The notes beneath the pieces are model-generated. The model was not told the origin of the DNA. It was given only the letters and a program-made list of their open reading frames with translations, and did no database searches. From assembly GCA_027323595.1 (NCBI GenBank), contig DAHWBL010000397.1, positions 1 to 11,531 on the forward strand: 11,531 nucleotides of DNA, in the 5' to 3' direction. This DNA is from Acetobacteraceae bacterium (GTDB lineage: Bacteria; Pseudomonadota; Alphaproteobacteria; Acetobacterales; Acetobacteraceae). The translations under genes and the position numbers were made by a program. This document shows, one piece after another, positions 1 through 6,906 of the stretch. The first letter of the stretch is position 1. Every line of letters starts with the position of its first letter.

Positions 1-1
1 G

Positions 2-319
2 CTGGACCAGAACATCCTGCCCGGCGCGGACGCGATGAACGTGAGCCTGGGCGGCTTCACCACCGCGGTGCTCGGCAGCGCGCTCAACACCGTGACCTAC
101 ACCAACGTCGTGCTCAGCGTGCCAGGCACCGCCATCACCGCCGGCACCAGCACGCTCAGCTTCCAGGGCCTGCTCGACCCGACCGGCGGCACCCTGCCGT
201 TCAATCTCGACGACATCACCCTCACCGCCAACGCCGGACCCAACATCCCCGAACCCGCCAGCCTCGCCCTGCTCGCCGGCGCGCTGGCGATCCTGGCCGG
301 AACCCGCCGCCGCCGATAA
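2..319 (+). CDS. PEP-CTERM sorting domain protein, C-terminal part (5' truncated)
   Basis: The reading frame is open from the left edge and ends at TAA 317-319, so only the last 105 or so residues are present and the start lies outside the window. The end of the protein is a textbook PEP-CTERM tail: a PEP triplet (bases 248-256) followed by a hydrophobic Ala/Leu-rich segment and a terminal cluster of four arginines. In this family the tail directs an exported protein to an exosortase, which cleaves it at the cell envelope, usually in exopolysaccharide-producing bacteria. The part before the tail is rich in Thr, Val, Gly and Leu. Its F-x-G-x-x-D-P ... L-D-D-I-T-L-T pattern is common in beta-sandwich domains that precede PEP-CTERM tails. 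It shows no link to the catabolic genes downstream, and the function of the missing N-terminal part is unknown. An internal ATG at 35 is in frame but is unlikely to be the start. Confidence 0.85.
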   Translation: MDQNILPGADAMNVSLGGFTTAVLGSALNTVTYTNVVLSVPGTAITAGTSTLSFQGLLDPTGGTLPFNLDDITLTANAGPNIPEPASLALLAGALAILAGTRRRR

Positions 320-373
320 GCTGATCGCCGCCGCCCCCTGGCGGACATCGCCGAACGCGGGCACCATCGCGCC

Positions 374-1969
374 ATGCCCAGCGCGCCGCTTTCCCCCTTC
401 GCCGGCATGGCCATCGGCACCTGGCTGGCACGCCACGCGCGGCGCCACGCCACCCGCCCCCTGCTGGTCTGGGCCCCGCCGGACGGCACCATCACACGCT
501 GGACCTACGCGAGCTTCGTGGACGACGTGGCCGCCATCGGCGCCGCCCTGGCCGCGCGCGGGGTCCGCCGCGGCGACCGCGTGCTGGTGCATCTGGAAAA
601 CTGCCCGCAAAGCCTGCTCGCCCGCTTCGCCTGCGCGTGGATCGGCGCGGTGTGCGTCGGCACCAACGCCATGGCGGTCGGCCCCGAACTGGCGCATTTC
701 GCCGCCGCGACCGGCGCGGTCGGCGCGATCACCCACCCGAAATTCGCCGCCATGCTGGCCGCGCACTGCCCCGGCCTGGCCTGGCTGGTGGTGACCGACG
801 ACGATGCGGGCGTGCAGGCCGAGGCGCGCACGCTGCCCGAGGCCGCCGACCGCTTCAGCAGCTTTCGCCGCCCCCCCGTCGCCCCGCTCGCCGCCGATCC
901 CGCCGACGCCGCCTCGATCATGTTCACCACCGGCACCACCTCGCGGCCCAAGGCGGTGGTCTGGAGCCACGCCAACGTGCTGTGGGGCGCGCGGCTGAAC
1001 GCCATGCAGCAGGGGCTGCGGCCCGACGACACCGCGCTGCTGTTCCTGCCGCTGTTCCACGTCGTCGGCCTGTCCTGGTGCTTCAACGCCATGCTGTGGG
1101 CGGGCGGCGCCACCGTGCTGCAACCGCGATTCTCCGCCGGCGGTTTCTGGCCCGCCGCCGCGCGCCATGGCGCCACCATCGGCTCGCACGTGCTGGCCAC
1201 GCTGCGCATCATGCAACAGCAGCCGGTGCCGCCGCATCGCTTCCGCCGCTGGATCTACGCCCGCCACGACCCCGCGCAGGAGGCGCATTTCGGCGTCGAA
1301 CTGGTGAGCGGCTGGGGCATGACCGAGGTGCTGACACAGGCGATCGTGTGCGAGCCCGGCGCCGACGCGCCCGCCGGCGTGATCGGCCGCCCCTCGGTGG
1401 GATACGCGGTGCGCATCGTCGATGAGGGTGGCCGCGCGGTGCCGCCGGGCGGCAGCGGCGCCCTGCTGCTCGGCGGCGTGCGTGGCCTCAGCCTGTTCAA
1501 GGAATATGACGCCGATCCGGCCGCCAACGACGAAGCCTTCGACGAGCACGGCTATTTCCGCACCGGCGACCGCGTCATCCTGCGCGAGGATGGCTGGATC
1601 GCCTTTGGCGACCGCATCAAGGATGTCATCAAGGTCGGCGGCGAGGGCGTCTCGGCCGCCGAGATCGAATCCGTGCTCGCCCGCGCCGGCTTCGTCGGCG
1701 AGGTCGCGGTGGTGGCGCGCCCCGACGACATCTATGGCGAGGTGCCGGTGGCGTTCGTGGTGCTCGCCGCCGCCCCGCCCGACATCGAGGCCTGCCGCGC
1801 GCACCTGATCGCCGAGTGCGCGGCCCACCTGTCGGCCTTCAAGCAGCCGCGCCACATCGACTTCATCGCCGAGCTTCCCCGCGTGGGCTTCGGCAAGATC
1901 TCGAAGGTCAGGCTGCGCGAGATGGCGCGCGACCGCGCACACGCCGCGCCACCCGCGCGCTCACCCTGA
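374..1969 (+). CDS. Class I adenylate-forming acyl-CoA synthetase (AMP-binding ligase)
   Basis: This 531-residue protein has the usual length for acyl-CoA ligases, which activate a carboxylate with ATP to an acyl-adenylate and then to the CoA thioester in the cytoplasm. The ATP/phosphate loop is at residues 185-194 (TTGTTSRPKA, with Ser where the commonest form has Gly). The adenine motif GWGMTE is at 313-318. GYFRTGD at 393-399 carries the ribose-binding Asp399, and the hinge region GDRIKDVIKVGGE is at 412-424. The C-terminal catalytic lysine is K508 in GKISK. The overall look is closest to CaiC/long-chain-type ligases, but the substrate cannot be called. The start at 374 has only a weak Shine-Dalgarno sequence; Met12 (407) is an alternative. 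It begins 54 bp after the PEP-CTERM gene. Its end overlaps the convergent minus-strand isomerase gene by 9 bp. It may activate an acid made by the neighbouring catabolic enzymes; this is inferred from context only. Confidence 0.93.
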   Translation: MPSAPLSPFAGMAIGTWLARHARRHATRPLLVWAPPDGTITRWTYASFVDDVAAIGAALAARGVRRGDRVLVHLENCPQSLLARFACAWIGAVCVGTNAMAVGPELAHFAAATGAVGAITHPKFAAMLAAHCPGLAWLVVTDDDAGVQAEARTLPEAADRFSSFRRPPVAPLAADPADAASIMFTTGTTSRPKAVVWSHANVLWGARLNAMQQGLRPDDTALLFLPLFHVVGLSWCFNAMLWAGGATVLQPRFSAGGFWPAAARHGATIGSHVLATLRIMQQQPVPPHRFRRWIYARHDPAQEAHFGVELVSGWGMTEVLTQAIVCEPGADAPAGVIGRPSVGYAVRIVDEGGRAVPPGGSGALLLGGVRGLSLFKEYDADPAANDEAFDEHGYFRTGDRVILREDGWIAFGDRIKDVIKVGGEGVSAAEIESVLARAGFVGEVAVVARPDDIYGEVPVAFVVLAAAPPDIEACRAHLIAECAAHLSAFKQPRHIDFIAELPRVGFGKISKVRLREMARDRAHAAPPARSP

Positions 1970-2629
1970 GCCAGGCGCGAACGACCCGGTCCGGAGCCAG
2001 TGTTCGAGCATCCACAGATGATCATTGCCCCAGAACAGCTCGCCATCGGCGATGAAGCTCGGCACGCCGAACACCCCCAGTGACACCGCCTGCTCGACCG
2101 ATCGGCGCAACCCCTCGCGCGCGCCGTCATCGTCCAGATGCGCGCGCACGGCCGCGCCGTCCGCGCCGACCTGCCGCGCGCAGTCGACCACCGCCTCGAT
2201 GCCGCCGATGTCGATCCCGCGCGTCCACAGCCGGGCGAACACCTCCTGGGCAAAAGGCTTGGCCCGATCAGGCGCGTTGTCCACCAGCCACAGATAGGCG
2301 CGGCTCGCCATCACCGGGTTGACGGTGCCCAGCCCGTGCGGCCGCACCGCCACCTCGAACCATTGCGCGAGCCGTTCGAGGTCGCGCGCCAGATAGGGCC
2401 CCTTGAGCGGAATCTCGCGCAACGGCCGCATGCCCATGATCTTGAGAATGGTGACGCCGATCAGCACCGGCCGCCACTCCACCGCCCGCCCCAGCCGCGC
2501 CCCCAGCCGCTCGATCGCCACCGACCCGACATAGGCAAAAGGCGAGATGAAATCGAAATAAAACACGATCGGCCCAAGCGATCCCAGGCGTTCCTGCGGT
2601 CCTTGGCGCTGCGGTCCGGTCATGGCCAT
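1961..2629 (-). CDS. DsbA-fold HCCA isomerase / kappa-GST-like protein
   Basis: The 222-residue protein fits the 2-hydroxychromene-2-carboxylate isomerase / kappa-class GST family, which has a thioredoxin fold with an inserted helical domain and uses glutathione as cofactor. The N-terminal strand FYFDFISPFAY (residues 23-33) has the family's S-P pair, with Ser29 in place of a CxxC thiol pair, so this is not a disulfide oxidase. The cis-proline motif GVFGVPSF (Pro190) and the C-terminal FWGNDHLWMLEHWL signature are present. Family members carry out ring-opening isomerisations in naphthalene-type pathways or handle glutathione conjugates; which applies here is unknown. The start codon is 1 bp after the MFS stop (TGA-G-ATG), so the two genes are almost certainly one translationally coupled operon. 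A second in-frame ATG two codons later (2623) is possible. The 3' end overlaps the end of the convergent acyl-CoA ligase gene. Confidence 0.9.
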   Translation of the reverse strand: MAMTGPQRQGPQERLGSLGPIVFYFDFISPFAYVGSVAIERLGARLGRAVEWRPVLIGVTILKIMGMRPLREIPLKGPYLARDLERLAQWFEVAVRPHGLGTVNPVMASRAYLWLVDNAPDRAKPFAQEVFARLWTRGIDIGGIEAVVDCARQVGADGAAVRAHLDDDGAREGLRRSVEQAVSLGVFGVPSFIADGELFWGNDHLWMLEHWLRTGSFAPGSG

Positions 2630-2630
2630 C

Positions 2631-3971
2631 TCAGCGCGCTGTGAGCTTCACGCTGCCCGGCGCGCCCGCGCCATCGCCCACCAGCAGCCGGCGCGGCACC
2701 AGCAGCATCACCGCCGCGCCAGCCAGCAGCAGGCAGCCCACGAAAATCATCGGCGCGGAAAATCCGCCGGTGCGATCACGCAAAAACCCGATGATCAGCG
2801 GGCTGAGCGCGGTGCCGCACATGCCGATCGTGTTCATGAAGGCAATCCCCACCGCATGCGCCTGGCGCGGCAGCACCGCCGAGGGCATGGCGAAGAACAA
2901 CGACCAGACCGCGGTGGAAAACACCCCGCCGACGGTCAGCCCCAGCATCTGCAACGGCGCCGATGCAACCATGCCAGACCCGATCCAGCCGCCCGCGCCG
3001 ATCACCATCGGGATGATGCTGTGCCAGTAGCGCTCGCGCGCCTTGTCGGACCGCGCGGACCACAGCGGCAGCACGCACGCGGTCGCCAGCGGCGGAATTG
3101 CCGAGATCAGTCCGGTCATCCAGTACGGCGTGCCCGGCGCGGTCATGCCCCGCACGATCTGCGGCAACCAGTAGGCGGCAGCGCTGTAGTTGGCGAGCAG
3201 CGTCATGTAGGCAAACGAAATCAGCAGCATGTTGCGCGACACGCACATGCGCCAGACCGGGCCGGTCAGCCCGCCCACCGCCTCGCGCGCCTCGGCGTCG
3301 GCCCGCACCGCCGCGACCACCCGCGCGCGCTCGCCCGGCGCGAGCCAGGCCGAGTCCGCCGGACGGTCGGTGAGATAGAAATACACCACCACGCCAAGAA
3401 TGATGGCCGGAACACCTTCGAGCAGAAACAGCCAGCGCCAGCCGGCCACCCCGAACGTGCCATCCAGGCCCAGTATGAGCCCCGAGATGATCGACCCGCC
3501 GGCCACCGCGATCGGCTGGGCGATCATGAAATTCGCCTGCGCCCGGGCGCGATGAAACTGCGGATACCAGTAGGTCAGATACAGCACCACCCCCGGCACG
3601 AACCCCGCCTCGGCCACCCCCACCGCCATCCGCAGCACGATCAGCCCGCTGGCCCCGGTGGCGAACGCACAGGCCGCCGCGGCCAGCCCCCATGTCACCA
3701 TGATGCGGGTGATCCACACCCGCGCGCCGAAACGCTCCAGCGCCAGGTTGCTCGGAATTTCGCACACCACATAGGCGAGCGAGAACGCGGAGATGGCAAA
3801 TCCGAACGTGGTCGCGTTCAGCGCGAGCGCCTTGTTCATCGTCAGCGCGGCGAAGCCGATGTTCGTGCGATCGAGAAAATTCACCGCCAGCAGCAGAAAC
3901 AAAAACCAGTTCAGCCGGCGCGACACCTTGCGAAAAACCGCGTCGTCGGCCGCCTCATCGCGATGCCCCAT
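2631..3971 (-). CDS. MFS transporter, anion:cation symporter (ACS) family
   Basis: A 446-residue inner-membrane carrier of the major facilitator superfamily, most like the ACS group that imports organic anions such as phthalate, tartrate, hexuronates or aromatic acids with protons. The N-terminus has the family hallmark LDRTNIGFA (33-41), then E-I-P-S-N (70-74) and a motif-A-like loop NLALERFGAR (74-83). Further on come a YWYP...RARA stretch, the GWRWLFLLEGVPAI block, and DRPADSAWL before the central loop. About 12 hydrophobic segments are visible. I chose ATG 3971 because a GGGGGAAG sequence sits directly before it and the mature family sequence begins there. The frame stays open upstream to 4418, but that extension lacks membrane segments and overlaps the divergent gene. 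An ATG at 3995 is a weaker alternative. It is the first gene of the pair with the isomerase gene and is divergent from the hydroxylase genes, so it may import the substrate or take up a periplasmic oxidation product. Confidence 0.92.
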   Translation of the reverse strand: MGHRDEAADDAVFRKVSRRLNWFLFLLLAVNFLDRTNIGFAALTMNKALALNATTFGFAISAFSLAYVVCEIPSNLALERFGARVWITRIMVTWGLAAAACAFATGASGLIVLRMAVGVAEAGFVPGVVLYLTYWYPQFHRARAQANFMIAQPIAVAGGSIISGLILGLDGTFGVAGWRWLFLLEGVPAIILGVVVYFYLTDRPADSAWLAPGERARVVAAVRADAEAREAVGGLTGPVWRMCVSRNMLLISFAYMTLLANYSAAAYWLPQIVRGMTAPGTPYWMTGLISAIPPLATACVLPLWSARSDKARERYWHSIIPMVIGAGGWIGSGMVASAPLQMLGLTVGGVFSTAVWSLFFAMPSAVLPRQAHAVGIAFMNTIGMCGTALSPLIIGFLRDRTGGFSAPMIFVGCLLLAGAAVMLLVPRRLLVGDGAGAPGSVKLTAR

Positions 3972-4182
3972 CGCTTCCCCCGTTCGCTGCCCCATCGGTG
4001 TTGATCCCGCTTGCCGCCCGCCGGTGTCGCGCCGATCCGAAAATGCGCGAATTCCCCCCATGGCACCCTTCGCGCCCCGCCGGCAAGGACGGATTTGACA
4101 GCCGCCGATCCGCCATGGTGCAGTTCGCCCGCCGTTGCATGCCTCGTCGCGCCGCACACCACCATGAAATCGGGCCCGCGCC
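3972..4182. promoter_or_regulatory. Divergent intergenic region, MFS operon versus hydroxylase operon
   Basis: These 211 bp hold no convincing gene and must carry the promoters for both divergent operons. A perfect TTGACA lies at 4095-4100 on the plus strand, but the best -10 candidate 17-18 bp downstream (GTGCAG/TGCAGT) is poor, so a promoter for the hydroxylase genes is only suggested. The 9-mer GCCGATCCG occurs twice as a direct repeat, at 4031-4039 and 4104-4112. The copies are 73 bp apart, about seven helical turns, and the second lies just downstream of the TTGACA. They could be regulator half-sites or chance in GC-rich DNA. No close copy of the repeat found upstream of 9184 is present here. 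Confidence 0.35.
3974..3981 (-). promoter_or_regulatory. Ribosome binding site deciding the MFS start
   Basis: On the minus strand this reads GGGGGAAG, two bases before ATG 3971, with its G-run about 5-6 bases from the start. It supports the 446-residue form over the much longer open frame and over ATG 3995, which lacks a comparable site. Confidence 0.6.
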
Positions 4183-4695
4183 ATGACCGAGTTGACCGTG
4201 AACGGAACCCGCCATCGCTTCGACGGCGATCCGCTGACCCCGCTGCTATGGTACCTCAGGGATGAGCTCGCCCTGTCGGGAACCCGCTTTGGCTGCGGTG
4301 CCGGACTGTGCGGGTGCTGCACCGTGCACATCGATGGCGCCGCCGCGCGCGCCTGCTCCGTCGCCGTCGGCGACATCGACGGCAAGGTGGTGACCACCAT
4401 CGAGGGCCTGGGCGGCACCGTCCTGCATCCTCTCCAGAAAGCCTGGATACAGCTCGATGTTCCGCAATGCGGCTATTGCCAGTCCGGGCAGATCATGCAG
4501 GCGGCGGCACTGCTCGCCGGCAATCCCGCGCCGACCGACCCCGACATCGACGACGCGATGTCGGGCAACATCTGCCGCTGCGGAACCTATCCGCGCATCC
4601 GCGCCGCCATCAAGGCCGTGGCATCGGGCTCGCACGCCGGTCTCGCCCCCCCGCCAGGCGGACAGCTCGCCGCCACCGCCAAGCCGGTCCCATGA
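4183..4695 (+). CDS. 2Fe-2S small subunit of IorA-type molybdenum hydroxylase
   Basis: A 170-residue electron-transfer subunit of the xanthine oxidase family, resembling IorA of isoquinoline 1-oxidoreductase and small subunits of periplasmic aldehyde dehydrogenases. The N-terminal plant-type ferredoxin domain supplies C38, C43, C46 and C58 (GCGAGLCGCCTVHIDG ... C58). The helical domain supplies the second cluster through C96/C99 in QCGYC and C131/C133 in GNICRCG. All eight cluster ligands are present. A Pro/Ala-rich tail of about 25 residues follows. It passes electrons from the molybdenum centre to the cluster pair and on to an acceptor. It has no signal peptide; in this family it is thought to travel through Tat bound to the large subunit. 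Its TGA overlaps the ATG of the large subunit (ATGA, 4692-4695), so the two are translationally coupled. The start at 4183 is well placed for the MTELTVNG beginning, although the ribosome binding site is weak. Confidence 0.95.
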   Translation: MTELTVNGTRHRFDGDPLTPLLWYLRDELALSGTRFGCGAGLCGCCTVHIDGAAARACSVAVGDIDGKVVTTIEGLGGTVLHPLQKAWIQLDVPQCGYCQSGQIMQAAALLAGNPAPTDPDIDDAMSGNICRCGTYPRIRAAIKAVASGSHAGLAPPPGGQLAATAKPVP

Positions 4696-6899
4696 GCACC
4701 CAACCCCAAACCCTCGGCCGCCGTGGCTTCGCGTTCGGCATCAGCGCGCTCGCCGGCCTGGTCGCCGCCCTGCCACCCATGCCATCGCAGGCCGCGGGCT
4801 CCACCCCCTCGCCAAACGAATCGAAACAGCAACATCCCGAAGTGACCGTATGGGTGGTGATCGAGCCTGATGACACCACCATCATCCGTGTCGCGCGCTC
4901 GGAGATGGGGCAGGGCAGCATGACCGCGCTGCCGATGCTCGTCGCCGAGGAGCTCGAATGCGACTGGGCCCTGGTGCGCGCCGAGTATGTGCTCGCCTCG
5001 GACAATCTGGCGCGCGGCCGCCCGTGGGGCGACATGGTCACCGCCGCCAGCCTCGCCATCCGCGCCTCGCATGCCTATCTGCGCAAGGCCGGCGCGCAGG
5101 CCCGCACGATGCTGATCGACGAGGCCGCCGCGCGCTGGGGGGTTGGCGCGGATGCGTGTGTGGCGAAAAACTCTGTCGTCACCCACATCCCGACCGGGCG
5201 CACCCTGCGCTACGGCGCGCTCGCCCAGGCCGCGTCCGCCCGCGCGATCCCGCCGAACGTGCCGCTCAAGCGGCCACAGGACTGGCAGGTGATCGGCCGT
5301 CCGCTCGCGCGCCTCGACACGGTGGAAAAAGTGACCGCCCGGCCGATCTATGCCAGCGATGTGCGCCTGCCCGGCATGCTCCATGCCGCCGTCGCCGCCT
5401 GTCCCGCGCGCGGCGGCAGGATCGGGCATTTCGACGCCCAACAGGTGCTGGCCATGCCCGGCGTGCGCCAGGTGGTCGCGGTGGACAACAACGCCGTCGC
5501 CGTGGTCGCCGCATCCTGGTGGCAGGCCAAAAAGGCGCTCGACGCGCTCAGCATCGTCTGGGACGAAAGCTCGGCGGACGGAAGTGCCGGGCTGGAGCTT
5601 TCCACCGAGCCGCTGGCGCGGATGTTTCGCGCCGGGCTCGATGCGAGCGACGTCGCCATCGGTCGCCGGCGCGGCGACATCGACGCCGCCCTCGCCACCG
5701 CGGCGACGCTGGTGCAGGCCGACTACGAGGCCCCCTATCTCGCCCACGCGACGATGGAGCCACAGACCTGCACCGCCCACGTCACCGCGCAGGGCGCGCA
5801 GGTGTGGGCACCCACCCAGAACGGCGAGGGCACGCTGCTGGTGGTCGCCCAGACGCTCGGCATCGACCCTTCGCGCGTGGTGGTGCACAAGCATCATCTG
5901 GGCGGCGGCTTTGGCCGTCGCGGCCTCGCACAGGACTGGGCCCGCCAGGCGGTGCTGATCGCGCGCGAGGTCGATGCGCCCGTCAAGATGATCTGGTCGC
6001 GCGAGGAGGATGTGCGCCACGATCTCTACCGCCCGTTCTGCGTCGCGCGCCACACCGCTGGCTTCGACCGCGCCGGCCGGCTGATCGGCTGGAAAACCCG
6101 CCTGTGCGGCTCATCGATTTCCGACGCGCTGGCGCGCGACCGCCTGAAGAACGGCGAAGACCACGAAATGATGAGCGGCTTTCTCGAAGAGGACATGGTC
6201 TATGACGTGCCCAACATCGAGGTCGGCTACGTCATGCGCAACACCGCGGTGCCGGTCTGCTTCTGGCGCGGCGTCAACCACACCCAGAACGGATATTTCC
6301 GCGAGGCCTTCGTCGACGAGATGGCGCGCGCCCGCGGGCAGGACCCCTATTTGTTTCGCCGCGACCTGCTCGCCCACAGCCCCCGCTCGCTCGCCGTGCT
6401 CGACGAGGTCGCCCGCCGCGCGAATTGGGGGCGCCAGCACGCCGGTGTGCACCAGGGCATCGCGATCGTGGAGAGCTACGAATCGGTCTGCGCGCACGTG
6501 ATCGATCTGTCGATCGACGCCGCCGGGCAGCCCACGGTCCATCGCGTCGTCTGCGCCATCGATTCGGGCTACGTCGTCAACCCCGCCATCGTCACCGCGC
6601 AGATGCAGGGCGCGGTCGCGTTCGGCCTCGGCGCCGCGCTGGACGGCGAGATCACGCTGCACAAAGGGCGTGTGCAGCAAAGCAATTTTCATGACTATCC
6701 GGTGCTGCGCATGAACCAGATGCCGCCGGTCGAGACCTATCTGGTGCCCAGTGCCGATCGCTACAGCGCCAAATGGGGCGGCATCGGCGAGCCTGGCGTG
6801 CCGCCGATCGCCCCGGCACTCGCCAACGCGGTGTTCGCGGCGACCGGCCGGCCGGTCCGCTCACTGCCGCTCAGCAGGCACCCGCTCGCTCCGACCTGA
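4692..6899 (+). CDS. Tat-exported molybdopterin large subunit, IorB-type hydroxylase
   Basis: A 735-residue molybdenum-binding subunit of the xanthine oxidase family, closest in layout to isoquinoline 1-oxidoreductase beta subunit and membrane-associated aldehyde dehydrogenases. It begins with a twin-arginine signal: R10-R11 in LGRRGFAF, a hydrophobic stretch to about 27, and a likely cleavage near SQAAG (32-36). Conserved blocks follow in order: EMGQGSM (71-77), YEAPYLAHATMEP (345-357), the cofactor-contact GGGFGRRG (404-411), FWRGVNHTQNGYFREAFVDE around 525-544, and IGEPGVPPIAPA with the catalytic Glu700. It hydroxylates a carbon using water, typically next to a ring nitrogen or at an aldehyde. 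The frame is open upstream to 4308, but the true start is the ATG overlapping the small-subunit stop. No FAD subunit, cytochrome c subunit or XdhC-like chaperone is adjacent, so the electron acceptor must be encoded elsewhere. Substrate unknown. Confidence 0.94.
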   Translation: MSTQPQTLGRRGFAFGISALAGLVAALPPMPSQAAGSTPSPNESKQQHPEVTVWVVIEPDDTTIIRVARSEMGQGSMTALPMLVAEELECDWALVRAEYVLASDNLARGRPWGDMVTAASLAIRASHAYLRKAGAQARTMLIDEAAARWGVGADACVAKNSVVTHIPTGRTLRYGALAQAASARAIPPNVPLKRPQDWQVIGRPLARLDTVEKVTARPIYASDVRLPGMLHAAVAACPARGGRIGHFDAQQVLAMPGVRQVVAVDNNAVAVVAASWWQAKKALDALSIVWDESSADGSAGLELSTEPLARMFRAGLDASDVAIGRRRGDIDAALATAATLVQADYEAPYLAHATMEPQTCTAHVTAQGAQVWAPTQNGEGTLLVVAQTLGIDPSRVVVHKHHLGGGFGRRGLAQDWARQAVLIAREVDAPVKMIWSREEDVRHDLYRPFCVARHTAGFDRAGRLIGWKTRLCGSSISDALARDRLKNGEDHEMMSGFLEEDMVYDVPNIEVGYVMRNTAVPVCFWRGVNHTQNGYFREAFVDEMARARGQDPYLFRRDLLAHSPRSLAVLDEVARRANWGRQHAGVHQGIAIVESYESVCAHVIDLSIDAAGQPTVHRVVCAIDSGYVVNPAIVTAQMQGAVAFGLGAALDGEITLHKGRVQQSNFHDYPVLRMNQMPPVETYLVPSADRYSAKWGGIGEPGVPPIAPALANAVFAATGRPVRSLPLSRHPLAPT

Positions 6900-6906
6900 A
6901 TCCACC

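Noticed and set aside
331..344. Hairpin CCGCC-CCCT-GGCGG after the PEP-CTERM gene as a terminator
   Set aside because: The stem is only 5 bp and no T-run follows. Short GC stems are expected by chance in this DNA.
2622..4004. Long plus-strand open frame of 460 codons opposite the MFS gene
   Set aside because: Its translation is an Arg/His/Gln/Pro-rich string with no family resemblance, while the minus strand gives a clean MFS transporter. It is a by-product of the GC-rich third-position bias.
3972..4418. N-terminal extension of the MFS protein by about 149 residues
   Set aside because: The extension has no membrane segments or family similarity, overlaps the divergent 2Fe-2S gene, and lies upstream of a good ribosome binding site at 3974-3981.
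4587..6053. Minus-strand open frame of 488 codons opposite the molybdenum subunit
   Set aside because: It has low-complexity, Arg/Gly/His-rich composition and no motifs, and it is antisense to a strongly conserved large subunit.
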